A DNA stretch of 40,006 bases from Flavobacterium franklandianum. Lineage in GTDB: Bacteria; Bacteroidota; Bacteroidia; Flavobacteriales; Flavobacteriaceae. The notes beneath the pieces were generated by a model. That model ran no database searches and was not told where the DNA came from. It worked only from the letters and a program-made list of their open reading frames with translations. Both the position numbers and the translations under genes were made by a program. The stretch lies in NCBI RefSeq assembly GCF_007097365.1, contig NZ_VJZR01000019.1, forward strand, positions 1 through 40,006. Direction: 5' to 3'. How positions within the stretch are numbered: the stretch's first letter is position 1; each line of letters starts with the position of its first letter. Below are positions 8,884-18,154 of this stretch, piece after piece.

Positions 8884-9363
8884 ATGAAAAATATTTTAAC
8901 AATAATAGCTGTAATTATTACAGCGAATCTCTTTGCGCAAAGTCATGAAATCATCAAACATAATGGAGAAAAATTAGAAGTAAACTTTATAAAAGCTGAA
9001 AACAATTTAATTTATTACTCCATTCCGTCGAGTACTGAAGAACAAAAAATCAGTAAACATGCTGTGGCTCAATTAAACACAAAGTCAACAAACAGTTCTA
9101 AAACTATTTCTAAAAAGATTCAACTAACTCAGAAATCAGATCATAAAAAAGTGATAATCCTCAAAGAATCAGAAACAATTGGATTAAATAAATCGGAAAT
9201 GATAACTGGCTTTATCGGAAAAGTAAAAGGACAACCTTATTACGAATTGAATAAACTGATAGAAAATAGTTTACAACAAAAAGCAGCAATTAATGGAGCC
9301 CCATTTATTGTGCTGGTTTCCAAAGACCCAGAAAATTTAAAAGCAATTACTTATACTTATTAA
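8884..9363 (+). CDS. Secreted hypothetical protein
   Basis: 159 aa with a signal peptide (MKNILTIIAVIITANLFAQ). The first mature part (HNGEKLEVNFIKAENNLIYYSI) looks like the small beta module common in Bacteroidota secreted proteins, which reads as a run of strands around a GE-V-V-I-Y pattern. The second half (about 95-159) has an alpha/beta pattern ending GAPFIVLVSKDPENLKAITYTY, which recalls small periplasmic domains that align a helix with a final strand pair. No enzyme motif is visible. It is followed by a strong terminator, so it ends its transcription unit. Confidence 0.8.
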   Translation: MKNILTIIAVIITANLFAQSHEIIKHNGEKLEVNFIKAENNLIYYSIPSSTEEQKISKHAVAQLNTKSTNSSKTISKKIQLTQKSDHKKVIILKESETIGLNKSEMITGFIGKVKGQPYYELNKLIENSLQQKAAINGAPFIVLVSKDPENLKAITYTY

Positions 9364-9381
9364 GGGTTTTTAAAATTAAAA

Positions 9382-9412
9382 AAAAAGCTGTCTCTAAAAA
9401 GACAGCTTTTTA
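9382..9412 (+). terminator. Terminator after the secreted hypothetical
   Basis: AAAAAGCTGTCT (9382-9393) pairs with AGACAGCTTTTT (9400-9411) across a 6-nt loop, 18 bp after the stop codon. A/T tracts on both sides allow action in both directions, but the minus-strand kinase gene ends over 100 bp away. Confidence 0.88.
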
Positions 9413-9525
9413 ATGAAATTTCATAAATCCAATAATTATATTCAATAATTACCTATTTGATTGTCATTCTTCCCTTATTATTAATCATAAATAATAAAAG
9501 ATCATAAAGTATAATTAAAAATAAT

Positions 9526-11640
9526 TTATACTTTTCTATAAAATATTGAATCAATAAGTTCAAATATTTTTTCTTTGTCTAAAGGTTTAGAAACATAGGC
9601 GGTAAAGCCTAATTCCATAATTTTCTCATAATCTTCAACCGAAGCATAAGCAGTTTGTGCAATTACAGGAAGTTTTGGATTAAAAGAATTTATAATTTTA
9701 AAAGCTTCAAAACCGTTCAAAACTGGCATTTTAATGTCCATTAAAACCAAATGAATATCTACGTTTTCTCTGCATATATCAACTGCTTCTTGACCATTAA
9801 TCGCTCGTAAAACTTTATATTTTTTTAATTCTAAGATTCTCTTTATCAATAGAAAATTAATATTATCATCTTCTGCGACCAAAATTGTTTGATAATTTTG
9901 TTTGACAGCAACATTCAACACATTGATTTGATTTGGAATTGGAATTGGAATTGATTCGTCATAAATTAATGGAATTGTAAACTTAAACTCAGAGCCTACT
10001 TTAATTTTCGAATGTACACTTATTGTTCCGCCAAGCATTTCGATATATGCCTTGGATATAGCCAAACCAAGACCTAAACCGCTTAGTGCAACCGAAAACT
10101 CATCTTCAATTCTCCTAAATCTATCAAAAATTACTTTTAAATTTCCTTCGTCTATTCCTAATCCAGTATCTTTTACGATAAACTCTATATTTTTATCTTC
10201 CTCATTAATTTGATAGCCAAAGGTAACTTTCCCTTTTACAGTATATTTAATGGCATTAGAAATTAAATTGACGATAATTTGCTTTAGTTTTACCTCATCA
10301 GTAAGAATATTATTTGAAATACAAGTCTTATTTTCAACAAAATATAAATCTAATTCTTTATCATTAGGAATTGTAACTCTAATAGTTTCATACAATTCTT
10401 TAACACAAGCATCTAAATCAATTCCTTTATAATTTGGCGAAATTTGTTTAGAATCAATCTTAGACATTTCAATTAAATCTTCAATAATTGAAACTAAATT
10501 AATACCACAATTTTTTATTATTTTTAAATATTCTTGTTTAGATTTATCGCTTAAATTTGGTTCATTCAATAAATCGCTAAATCCAACTATAGCATTCATT
10601 GGAGTCCGGATTTCGTGAGACAAATTAGCTAAAAAAGAGGATTTAAGTTTGTCACTTTCCTCAGCCTTTTCCTTTGAAAGCTCTAACTGTTTCCGCTGAT
10701 AATTATTCTCTTCGAATAAATTACCAATATAACCAAACTCACCAGGCTGATTTTTTAAAACCGCTATTGAAGTCTCATTTCCTGTCTCTAGAACATTTGT
10801 AATGGTCTTCAAAGGTTTGTAAATCCATTTTCTAGAGAAATATAAATAGATGAAAATATTGATAAAAGAAGCCAAAATTAATACTACAAGAATTTCCTTT
10901 GTGTTCCTAAAATGCAAATTAAAAGATCTTTTAAAAACTAAATTTGCAAGATCTGTTTGGTTATAACCTTTCAGTTTTACGATAGCTTCCAGAGCATCTA
11001 CTTCAACATTACTTTTACTATTGAGCGCTACTAATTTTACTTCAGAGCTACTAATTTCACCAAGATTTTTAAAATAACTTTGATCTAAAAGTCGAGCCAT
11101 AAAAAAATAACCTGAAGGTTTGGTTTTGTTTTTTTTAGGATCATTTGAAGGATGTATTGTGGCTCCAAAAACTTCGATAACACCCTCTGGAATTTTCATA
11201 TAAAAACGCATCAACTTCGATTGATACAAACGTGTCATAACCTCTTTTGGAATAAAATTTTTGGTTTTAATTTTTGAATTTGAGGTTTTAACAATAAACT
11301 GACCTTCAATATCATGAACTCCTAAATAATCAACTTCGTAAGTTTCAAATTGGCTTGCAACATTGGCTTTGTACCAATTCTCATCTTTAGATTCTGTAAA
11401 TTTTTTTAGTTCATTCCAAAAAGTAATATCAATAATGGTCGAAATAGGGGTTTTTGAATAGAGCTTAATAATTGAGGATACTTCATTATAATATTGTTTT
11501 TGAGTAGTTTTATATAAATTATTTTCTTGTTTAGTAGTATAAACATAAAGAGCTACATATAACAAAAAAAATAAAACACTAGTGCTAATAATCAATATTA
11601 ATAGCTTAAAGTAGGTATTGTAATCACGAAATTTTTTCAT
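9526..11640 (-). CDS. CHASE4 hybrid sensor histidine kinase with receiver domain
   Basis: 704 aa inner membrane signalling kinase. TM1 is at about 13-35 and TM2 at about 250-269, bracketing an external sensor that fits CHASE4 (TIIDITFWNELKKF...DYLGVHD). The cytoplasmic part has a HisKA domain with H342 in SHEIRTP and an ATPase domain: N box LKQIIVNLISNAIKYT at 452-467, DTGLGID at 491-497, GLGLGLAISK at 521-530. A C-terminal receiver follows, with acidic pair near 590, phosphoacceptor D635 in LVLMDIKMP and K685 in SKP. The linker between ATPase and receiver reads PIPIPIPN and is encoded by a GGAATT hexanucleotide repeat. No response-regulator gene with a DNA-binding output is intact next door; only a sigma-54 activator fragment remains upstream. 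Ligand unknown. Confidence 0.93.
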   Translation of the reverse strand: MKKFRDYNTYFKLLILIISTSVLFFLLYVALYVYTTKQENNLYKTTQKQYYNEVSSIIKLYSKTPISTIIDITFWNELKKFTESKDENWYKANVASQFETYEVDYLGVHDIEGQFIVKTSNSKIKTKNFIPKEVMTRLYQSKLMRFYMKIPEGVIEVFGATIHPSNDPKKNKTKPSGYFFMARLLDQSYFKNLGEISSSEVKLVALNSKSNVEVDALEAIVKLKGYNQTDLANLVFKRSFNLHFRNTKEILVVLILASFINIFIYLYFSRKWIYKPLKTITNVLETGNETSIAVLKNQPGEFGYIGNLFEENNYQRKQLELSKEKAEESDKLKSSFLANLSHEIRTPMNAIVGFSDLLNEPNLSDKSKQEYLKIIKNCGINLVSIIEDLIEMSKIDSKQISPNYKGIDLDACVKELYETIRVTIPNDKELDLYFVENKTCISNNILTDEVKLKQIIVNLISNAIKYTVKGKVTFGYQINEEDKNIEFIVKDTGLGIDEGNLKVIFDRFRRIEDEFSVALSGLGLGLAISKAYIEMLGGTISVHSKIKVGSEFKFTIPLIYDESIPIPIPNQINVLNVAVKQNYQTILVAEDDNINFLLIKRILELKKYKVLRAINGQEAVDICRENVDIHLVLMDIKMPVLNGFEAFKIINSFNPKLPVIAQTAYASVEDYEKIMELGFTAYVSKPLDKEKIFELIDSIFYRKV

Positions 11641-11658
11641 AGAACTGGGTAGAATTCA

Positions 11659-11666
11659 CAAAATTA
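11659..11666 (-). promoter_or_regulatory. -7 promoter element for the hybrid kinase
   Basis: On the minus strand this reads TAATTTTG, an exact TAnnTTTG match 18 bp before the kinase start codon, implying a leader of about 10-15 nt. Confidence 0.45.
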
Positions 11667-11758
11667 CATATTGGTCATAAAGATAATTTAATTTAATAAT
11701 TTGAGTACATAAATATAATATATCTGATAAAAATTCTATTTTTAATCCTACTAATTAA

Positions 11759-12125
11759 TACTACTGGCCGAGAAACATAAGGGAATTAGAAAATTGTATT
11801 GAACGAACCGCTATTCAGTGCACCGACCGAGTCATTAGAATAGAAAATCTTCCTCCAAAACTTCAAACCGCTCAATCATCGAATATGTTTAGCATGGGAA
11901 CACATCAAATTATTGTGGAAAAAGTGGAAAAACAATTAATTATAGATTGCCTGAATGCCAAATAGAAATATTTTGCAAACCGAAAAACAACTCTACAATT
12001 CGAACCGAAAACTAGGATTACGAATTGAAAAATACAATATTAATGTAGATAAAGACAAAAGAAAAGTTATTAAATTCCATTATACCATTTGTAAATTTGT
12101 CCTCCAATCGGTTCAATTAGTCTGA
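11759..12125 (+). pseudogene. C-terminal remnant of a sigma-54-dependent activator
   Basis: From 11759 one frame reads YYWPRNIRELENCIERTAIQ and on to LNAK, stopping at TAG 11963-11965. This is the end of the AAA+ domain (WPGNVRELEN in intact members) and the linker of an NtrC-type enhancer-binding protein. Shifting by one base at 11967 gives NILQTEKQLYNSNRKLGLRI and EKYNINVD, the Fis-type helix-turn-helix of the same family, ending at 12123-12125. An in-frame TAA lies directly upstream at 11756-11758, and the rest of the AAA+ domain (GAFTGA, Walker motifs) is absent. It is a truncated, frameshifted relic opposite in strand to both neighbours. Confidence 0.85.
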
Positions 12126-12126
12126 C

Positions 12127-13668
12127 TTATAAAGGGATATTGCCGTGTTTTCGATTTGGAGTAACACTTACTTTATTTTCGAGCATGCTAAATGCTTTTA
12201 TCAATTTACGTCTTGTATCCTGTGGTAGAATCACTTCGTCAATAAAACCACGTTGGGCTGCAATATAAGGATTGGCAAACAAATCAGCATATTCTTTTTC
12301 TTTTTCTACAAGTTTAGCTTCGTGATCCTCAGCATCACTAATCTCTTTTTTGAAGATAATTTCAGAAGCTCCTTTGGCTCCCATTACTGCAATTTCAGCG
12401 GTTGGCCACGCAAAATTCATATCTGCACCAATGTGTTTAGAGTTCATTACATCATAAGCACCACCGTAGGCTTTTCGAGTTATTACGGTCACTCTTGGCA
12501 CAGTTGCTTCGCTCAATGCGTACAACAATTTCGCTCCGTGAATAATAATACCTTCCCATTCTTGATCAGTTCCGGGAAGAAATCCAGGAACATCAACCAA
12601 GACTAGTAATGGAATGTTGAAACAATCGCAAAAACGAGTGAATCTGGCTGCTTTTTTGGAACTTTTAACCCCTAAAACACCTGCTAAAAAAAGTGGTTGA
12701 TTAGCAATAACCCCCACACTTCTTCCCGCTAATCTTGCAAAACCTACGATGATATTTTCGGCATAATTTTTATGAATTTCATAAAACGAATCTTCATCAA
12801 TAATTCCCGAAATAACTTCATGCATATCATACGGCTTATGTGTACTATCTGGAATCACAGTGGCCAATTTCATTCTTATTTCATCGCCCAACTCATAAGG
12901 CAACTTCTCCGGGGTTTCTTTGTTACTTTGAGGCAAATAACTCAACAATTTCTTTAAATCATCCAAACATTCTTGATCATTTCCAGAAGTAATATGAGCA
13001 ACACCCGATTTAGTAGAATGTGCTATTGCACCACCCAATTCTTCAGAAGTTACGGTTTCGTTTGTTACCGCTTTTACCACATTTGGACCTGTGACAAACA
13101 TATAACTAGATCCTTCTACCATCATCGTAAAATCGGTCATTGCAGGCGAATAAACGGCTCCACCAGCACAAGGTCCCATAATGGCAGAAATTTGAGGAAT
13201 CACCCCACTAGCTTGTACATTTCTGTAAAAAATATCGGCATAACCACCAAGCGAACGAACTCCTTCTTGAATTCTAGCTCCACCCGAATCATTCAAACCA
13301 ATCATTGGCGCACCCATTTTGACTGCCATATCCATCACTTTGCAGATTTTTTCGGCATGTGTTTCTGACAAAGAACCTCCAAAAACTGTAAAATCTTGAG
13401 CAAAAATGTAAACCAATCTTCCGTTTATGGTTCCGTATCCTGTTATAACTCCATCGCCATAATATATTTCTTTATCCATTCCAAAATCAGTAGTTCTGTG
13501 AGTTACCAACATACCAATTTCTTCAAAAGAGCCTTCGTCCATCAAATACTCTACACGTTCTCTTGCCGATAATCTTTTCTTTTCATGTTGTTTTTGAATG
13601 CGTTTTAAACCCCCTCCCAATTTGGCTTGAGCGATTTTATCATTTAGTTCTTGTATTTTATTTTCCAT
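12127..13668 (-). CDS. Acyl-CoA carboxylase beta (carboxyltransferase) subunit, PccB-like
   Basis: 513 aa carboxyltransferase that moves the carboxyl group from carboxybiotin to an acyl-CoA, probably propionyl-CoA. Full-length family architecture: N-terminal crotonase-like half with [33 protein letters not shown] and [12 protein letters not shown] (165-176), then a C-terminal half with [32 protein letters not shown] and [17 protein letters not shown]. The Asp in GGAYDVM is the residue I associate with propionyl- over acetyl-CoA preference, so PccB-like is favoured; this is from family knowledge. It is the last gene of a three-gene unit (carrier, biotin carboxylase, this gene), only 6 bp after the biotin carboxylase gene. 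Role: propionate or odd-chain/branched amino acid catabolism, or anaplerosis. Confidence 0.95.
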   Translation of the reverse strand: MENKIQELNDKIAQAKLGGGLKRIQKQHEKKRLSARERVEYLMDEGSFEEIGMLVTHRTTDFGMDKEIYYGDGVITGYGTINGRLVYIFAQDFTVFGGSLSETHAEKICKVMDMAVKMGAPMIGLNDSGGARIQEGVRSLGGYADIFYRNVQASGVIPQISAIMGPCAGGAVYSPAMTDFTMMVEGSSYMFVTGPNVVKAVTNETVTSEELGGAIAHSTKSGVAHITSGNDQECLDDLKKLLSYLPQSNKETPEKLPYELGDEIRMKLATVIPDSTHKPYDMHEVISGIIDEDSFYEIHKNYAENIIVGFARLAGRSVGVIANQPLFLAGVLGVKSSKKAARFTRFCDCFNIPLLVLVDVPGFLPGTDQEWEGIIIHGAKLLYALSEATVPRVTVITRKAYGGAYDVMNSKHIGADMNFAWPTAEIAVMGAKGASEIIFKKEISDAEDHEAKLVEKEKEYADLFANPYIAAQRGFIDEVILPQDTRRKLIKAFSMLENKVSVTPNRKHGNIPL

Positions 13669-13674
13669 GATGTC

Positions 13675-15114
13675 TTAATTTGGTATGCGTAATACTTTTT
13701 GATCTTCAAAATATTGTTTCAAAGCTATCAATGCAGCTATTTCAGCTTCTGTGGATTTTTGGTCAATAATTACTTCAGGAGAATAATATTTTTTCACAAA
13801 ATTAGTATCAAATTTTCCCGAACGGAAAGCTTCATGTTCGAAAACAAATTTACCAAAAGGTAAAGTCGTTTCTACACCTTCGATTTTGTATTTATCGATA
13901 GCTTTGAGCATAATTTCGATGGCTTCCTCTCTTGATTTTCCGTAAGCAATTAATTTTGATAACATTGGATCATAATAAATAGGAACATCCATTCCTTGTT
14001 CAAACCCATTTTCAACCCGAATTCCTTCTCCAACTGGCAATTGATATATTTCTAAACGTCCAACACTTGGCAAAAAATCATTTACGCAATCCTCAGCATA
14101 AACCCTCAATTCTACTGCATGACCATTTATTTTTAAATCTTCTTGTTTGATAGTTAATGCTTCACCACGGGCAATCCTTATTTGTAGTTCAACCAAATCA
14201 ACACCCGAAATCATTTCGGTAACAGGATGTTCGACTTGCAAACGGGTATTCATTTCCAGAAAATAAAAATTATCGTTTTCATCGTATAAAAATTCAACTG
14301 TTCCTGCACCAAGATAATCGCAAGATTTAGCCACAAGAACTGCCGATTCTCCCATTTTTTTCCGAATTTCAGGAGTCAAAACTGAGGAAGGGGCTTCTTC
14401 AATCACTTTTTGATGACGACGCTGAATACTGCATTCTCTTTCGAAAAAATACAACACATTCCCGTGACTGTCGGCCATAATTTGAATTTCGATATGTCTC
14501 GAGGAAGCCACATATTTCTCAATAAATACTGAACCATCACCAAAAGCTGCTACCGCCTCGCTTATAGCTCGATTCATTTGAGATTCGAAATCGCTTTCCT
14601 TATCTACCACACGCATACCTTTTCCGCCACCTCCTGCCGAAGCTTTTATCAAAATTGGAAAACCAATTTTTTTCGCTGTTACTTTTGCTTCTTCTATATC
14701 GATAATAGCGTGATCAACACCGGGAACCATTGGAATATTATATTTCAAAACTGCTTCTTTGGCAGCGAGTTTACTACCCATTATTTCAATAGCTTTGGGT
14801 TTTGGCCCAATAAATATGATACCATTTTTTTCAACTTCTGCTGCAAATTCGGCATTTTCGCTCAAAAAACCATAACCAGGATGAATTGCATCTACGTTTA
14901 ATGCTTTGGCTACTTCAATAATTTTATTTCCTAACAAATACGATTTATTAGAGGGTGATTCCCCAATCCAAACGGCTTCATCCGCATATTTTACGTGAGG
15001 TGAATTTCGATCTGCAGTTGAATAAACCGCTACGGTTTTTATCCCCATTTTCTGAGCAGTTTTCATTACTCTGATGGCGATTTCTCCTCTATTGGCAACT
15101 AATATTTTTTTCAT
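13675..15114 (-). CDS. accC: Biotin carboxylase subunit of acyl-CoA carboxylase
   Basis: 479 aa ATP-grasp enzyme that carboxylates biotin on the carrier protein using ATP and bicarbonate. N-terminal KKILVANRGEIAIRV and HPGYGFLSENAEF are diagnostic. The ATP-binding lid carries KASAGGGGKGMR (K157, Gly loop 161-164), then HIEIQIMAD, RECSIQRRHQKVIEEAPS and the metal-binding FLEMNTRLQVEHPVTE (E287, N289, R291). The final 30 residues extend beyond a minimal biotin carboxylase but include no carrier domain; that domain is encoded separately at 15234-15719, 119 bp upstream. The symbol accC is the usual one for this subunit; with a PccB-like partner it could also be named pccA. Confidence 0.94.
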   Translation of the reverse strand: MKKILVANRGEIAIRVMKTAQKMGIKTVAVYSTADRNSPHVKYADEAVWIGESPSNKSYLLGNKIIEVAKALNVDAIHPGYGFLSENAEFAAEVEKNGIIFIGPKPKAIEIMGSKLAAKEAVLKYNIPMVPGVDHAIIDIEEAKVTAKKIGFPILIKASAGGGGKGMRVVDKESDFESQMNRAISEAVAAFGDGSVFIEKYVASSRHIEIQIMADSHGNVLYFFERECSIQRRHQKVIEEAPSSVLTPEIRKKMGESAVLVAKSCDYLGAGTVEFLYDENDNFYFLEMNTRLQVEHPVTEMISGVDLVELQIRIARGEALTIKQEDLKINGHAVELRVYAEDCVNDFLPSVGRLEIYQLPVGEGIRVENGFEQGMDVPIYYDPMLSKLIAYGKSREEAIEIMLKAIDKYKIEGVETTLPFGKFVFEHEAFRSGKFDTNFVKKYYSPEVIIDQKSTEAEIAALIALKQYFEDQKVLRIPN

Positions 15115-15233
15115 TTGCTGATACTTATTTTTTTATTGGTCAAATGTAATTGCTTCGCCTGTTCGCTATTGCTCGAGTCGCATATCAACCATTGGTATTT
15201 ACGAACCATTATGGGTTATGCTCATTTCATAAT

Positions 15234-15719
15234 CTATTCAAATTCAATTAACAAATCGCCTTTTATCACTGAATCTCCAACATTTATAACAATCGATTTG
15301 ATAACGCCATCTCGTGGTGAAAGCAAACTATTCTCCATTTTCATTGCGGTGAGAATTAATAAATTATCGTTTTCTAGTACAGTTTGACCAACTTCAACGT
15401 TAATTTCTAAGATTAATCCGGGCATTGGCGCTTTAAGTTGTTTAATTACTTTGGAAACTCCAACCTCAAAACCCATTTCTTGTAACAAAATATCCAATGG
15501 ATTTGAAATAGCAACTTGATAAATGTTGTTATTGACTTTGACGGTATATTTTTTTTTATAGAAATTGGAATAGATAATTTCAGTTATGAAAGGGAGATTA
15601 TTTTGAAGAATGTGAAACTTATTTCTTTCAACACTAACTGCGTCTAATTTTGAGGTGTTTTCGGTATTGAAATCAAACTCAAAAGTTTCGTTAACTTTAA
15701 CTTTAAAATCGGAACTCAT
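15234..15719 (-). CDS. Biotin carboxyl carrier protein of acyl-CoA carboxylase
   Basis: 161 aa. The C-terminal 70 residues form a biotinyl domain with the attachment motif TAMKMEN (biotinylated K127), preceded by APMPGLILEINVEVGQTV and followed by DGVIKSIVINVGDSVIKGDLLIEFE. The first 90 residues (KKKYTVKVNNNIYQVAI) resemble the linker region found N-terminal to the carrier domain in larger propionyl-type biotin enzymes. It is the first gene of the three-gene carboxylase unit. 119 bp separate it from the biotin carboxylase gene, longer than the 6 bp between the other two, and that spacer shows nothing notable. Upstream, 205 bp of AT-rich DNA hold no clear TAnnTTTG match. Confidence 0.93.
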   Translation of the reverse strand: MSSDFKVKVNETFEFDFNTENTSKLDAVSVERNKFHILQNNLPFITEIIYSNFYKKKYTVKVNNNIYQVAISNPLDILLQEMGFEVGVSKVIKQLKAPMPGLILEINVEVGQTVLENDNLLILTAMKMENSLLSPRDGVIKSIVINVGDSVIKGDLLIEFE

Positions 15720-15924
15720 AATTGTAAATTTTATAATATAAATTTAACAATAAAAGTTCAATATTTAACAGTCAATATTACATTTACAAAGTCTATAAAA
15801 TACTATTTAAAAAACGTATAAATTTATACAATTCCCTGATTTCTATTGAAATATAATGACGAAGGTGATGAATTCTAAAAGAATTTTCCAGTTTTAAAAA
15901 GTTAAAAGTTAAAGCAAATTGAAA

Positions 15925-16473
15925 TTATAATTTCTTCTCTAAGTCAAATTTTAAATCAATTTCTACTGTTTCAGCAATTTTACTTTTAACTACCGAAGGT
16001 ATTTCAATATTATAATCTAAAGGTTTTACTTTGAATTTGCAGGTTGTAATTAGTTTTTCTCCAGATTTTACAAAAGTGATTTTAGTTTTCACTTTTTTGG
16101 TAACTCCATGTAAAGTTAAATCGCCTTCAACATCAAAAGTGGATTTTGCAGATGCTGCTTTAGAAACATCAAAATTAGTGACTTTTCCTTTGAATGATGC
16201 TTTTGGAAATTGATCACTTTCGATATAATTCTCATTAAAATGTTCTTCCATTAATGGCACTTTAAATCTAAACCCCTTAACCAAAGCTAAAACTGCGATT
16301 TCACCAGATGAAGTATCAAAAAGACAAGAAACTGTGTTATTCTTAGCCGCGACCTCCTCAAAAGCTGGCATTGATGCTTCAAATTTAATTTCGCCAGAGC
16401 GAGTCATTAACTTTTGAGAAAACAATATCGTAGATAAAATTAGAAAAACAAGTGTCGTTAATATCTTTATCAT
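15925..16473 (-). CDS. YceI family protein
   Basis: 182 aa with a signal peptide (MIKILTTLVFLILSTILFSQ). The mature part is a single YceI lipocalin-like domain: SGEIKFEASMP, an EEHFNENYIESDQFPKASFKG stretch typical of the family (EHLxxxxFFDvxxyPxaxF in classic members), then DVEGDLTLHGVTKKVKT. YceI proteins bind polyisoprenoids such as quinones in the periplasm. Last gene of the six-gene minus-strand unit, 13 bp after the cytochrome c lipoprotein gene. In this setting a quinone-binding role next to a cytochrome is plausible but unproved. Confidence 0.92.
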   Translation of the reverse strand: MIKILTTLVFLILSTILFSQKLMTRSGEIKFEASMPAFEEVAAKNNTVSCLFDTSSGEIAVLALVKGFRFKVPLMEEHFNENYIESDQFPKASFKGKVTNFDVSKAASAKSTFDVEGDLTLHGVTKKVKTKITFVKSGEKLITTCKFKVKPLDYNIEIPSVVKSKIAETVEIDLKFDLEKKL

Positions 16474-16486
16474 AGCAATTCTTTTT

Positions 16487-16834
16487 TTAGTTGGGAAATC
16501 CGTTGGCGACCCATTTCTTAATGGTATTTATATTTACCTGAGGCATTCTGCCTGATTGTGGCATAACTGCACCACAAGATTGATCATCAATTCTACAAAT
16601 CACTTTCCCATTTTCTGTGGCATTTCGAACCTGCACATACGTTTCCATCGTGGGGTACTGTCCTGCAGCGTCACTATGACATCCTAGACAGTTGTTGTTT
16701 ATTATAGATTTAACATTAGCGGTATACGTAGGATTTGCAACTTCTCCCGATACTTCATCGTATGTCGATGTTTCACATGAAAAACCAATACAACAAGTTA
16801 TAAATATCAAAATACTAATTTTAATTGCTTTCAT
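16487..16834 (-). CDS. Monohaem cytochrome c-like lipoprotein
   Basis: 115 aa. Lipoprotein signal ending in lipobox IGFSC (lipidated C20). One haem attachment site, CLGCH (C49, C52, H53), and candidate axial methionines M91 or M97 in AVMPQSGRMP. A further cysteine pair (C80, C87) could form a disulfide. The pattern TYTANVKSIINNNCLGCHS and the ending NTIKKWVANGFPN are those of small cytochrome c domains often described as planctomycete-type or class I-like in Bacteroidota. It would sit on the periplasmic membrane surface and carry electrons. The gene starts 3 bp after the DUF5777 barrel gene stops, implying translational linkage. Confidence 0.9.
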   Translation of the reverse strand: MKAIKISILIFITCCIGFSCETSTYDEVSGEVANPTYTANVKSIINNNCLGCHSDAAGQYPTMETYVQVRNATENGKVICRIDDQSCGAVMPQSGRMPQVNINTIKKWVANGFPN

Positions 16835-16837
16835 AAT

Positions 16838-17701
16838 TTAAAATACTCTATATAAATTAAACCCAAAATAAATTCCCTTTCCATCTGTAATTCCTGTAGC
16901 GTTTGTAAAATAACTAACATCATTCATAGGCTGACTATTCGAAAAAACTAACTGAAATACGTGTCCGCCAGTTTCAATATCCATTCCAACGGTTACAGGA
17001 TTGTGATAAAAACTAGTTTCTTTTGCATTCAATCTAAAGGCATATTCAGCATTAATACTAATTCTTTTTGATATTTTGTGTCTTCCTCCTAAGGCTAAAA
17101 GAAAATTATCTGCTTTTTCAAACCTAGGCTCATATAGGTTTTTACGAATATAAATAGGATTTAATTCCATTGAAAATGCATTCGAAAATTTTCTTGAAAT
17201 TGGTAATTGTGTACTAAAAGCAAATCGATTAGATATTTTTAGATATGGAAATTCGTCTTCGCTAAGATTTGAATTAATATCCATAGTATTGTATCCTACA
17301 ATTGTTACCGGAAAACCATTAACCTCCTGATTCGCAAATTTATATTTTGCTGCTAACTCATAATTTTTATTTAAAGTATGACGAGAAAGCCCTAGAGTTA
17401 ACCAATTTGTCACTCCATAAAGCCCCCCTATTTTTGTTAAAGCATTATCAAATCCGAAGAAGTTACCGAAACCTTCTGTTAAATCTCCAAATCGATGCGC
17501 AACTAAAAAATACCATTCGCCTTTTGAAGCCAACTTAGTTGATTGCATTGTACAAACTTGTAATCCTTTGAAAGCGGCAGTTGCTATTTCTTTTTTCACA
17601 ATACTGTCAGAATTTAATTCCTTAAATAAATCATCTTGTGCACTAGTGAAACCAAACCAAAAGAGAAAAAATAGTGAGAAAGTAATTTTAGATAAATTCA
17701 T
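16838..17701 (-). CDS. DUF5777 family outer membrane beta-barrel protein
   Basis: 287 aa with a signal peptide (SLFFLFWFGFTSAQ) and alternating beta strands to the C-terminus (GIYFGFNLYRVF, ending in Phe). The hallmark stretch WYFLVAHRFGDLTEGFGNFF, followed by GFDNALTKIGG and GVTNWLTLGLSR, matches the DUF5777 family, whose function is unknown. Its genes lie near cytochrome c and YceI genes in other Bacteroidota as far as I recall. It starts 10 bp after the OB-fold gene and ends 3 bp before the cytochrome gene. The obvious hypothesis is an outer membrane partner of the cytochrome. Confidence 0.88.
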   Translation of the reverse strand: MNLSKITFSLFFLFWFGFTSAQDDLFKELNSDSIVKKEIATAAFKGLQVCTMQSTKLASKGEWYFLVAHRFGDLTEGFGNFFGFDNALTKIGGLYGVTNWLTLGLSRHTLNKNYELAAKYKFANQEVNGFPVTIVGYNTMDINSNLSEDEFPYLKISNRFAFSTQLPISRKFSNAFSMELNPIYIRKNLYEPRFEKADNFLLALGGRHKISKRISINAEYAFRLNAKETSFYHNPVTVGMDIETGGHVFQLVFSNSQPMNDVSYFTNATGITDGKGIYFGFNLYRVF

Positions 17702-17711
17702 TTTTTTTATT

Positions 17712-18098
17712 CTATTTTACGATTAAACATTGATCTAATTTTAGTTCTTCCAAAAGGTCATCATAACCCGTAACTCTCCCTTTTATTTTTACTTGACTAT
17801 TTAGTGCTACTTTTTCTAAAACTTGTAATTGACATGAAACTTTTTCATCTAACGTAATTACATTGTTATTGACACTGGTAACTTTTCCAGAAATTTCAAC
17901 CGCTTTATTTATATATTTTGCAGTTGCCATTTCAGAGTTGGTAGAAAACTCCCCAAAAACATCTACTGCAGAAATGAAAAACTCGGATTTTTCTTTTTCT
18001 AAATCCCTTGCTCCTGCAGTCATCACATAATTATATGAAAAAAAACCCAAAATCAGGACAACAACTAAAATTGCTAGTATTTTAAAAAATTTTTCCAT
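17712..18098 (-). CDS. Membrane-anchored OB-fold (tRNA_anti-like) protein
   Basis: 128 aa. N-terminal membrane segment (about residues 6-27, KILAILVVVLILGFFSYNYV) followed by an external domain whose second half reads as an OB fold: KAVEISGKVTSVNNNVITLDEKVSCQL...QVKIKGRVTGYDDLLEELKLDQCLIVK. This fits the tRNA_anti-like family, small OB proteins of unknown role in Bacteroidota. Two cysteines (in SCQL and DQCL) could pair. Despite the family name, a membrane-anchored external location argues against tRNA binding. It lies 56 bp after the DOMON/T9SS gene and 10 bp before the barrel gene. Confidence 0.82.
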   Translation of the reverse strand: MEKFFKILAILVVVLILGFFSYNYVMTAGARDLEKEKSEFFISAVDVFGEFSTNSEMATAKYINKAVEISGKVTSVNNNVITLDEKVSCQLQVLEKVALNSQVKIKGRVTGYDDLLEELKLDQCLIVK

Positions 18099-18154
18099 AG
18101 TTGAAAAAAAGGGCTACGATAAATAAACTTTATGAATTACAAATTTAAATCCGA

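Noticed and set aside
12253..13368. Long plus-strand open frames opposite the carboxyltransferase gene
   Set aside because: They are antisense to a strongly conserved enzyme and are rich in His, Phe, Ser and Asn, as expected for the complement of its codons.
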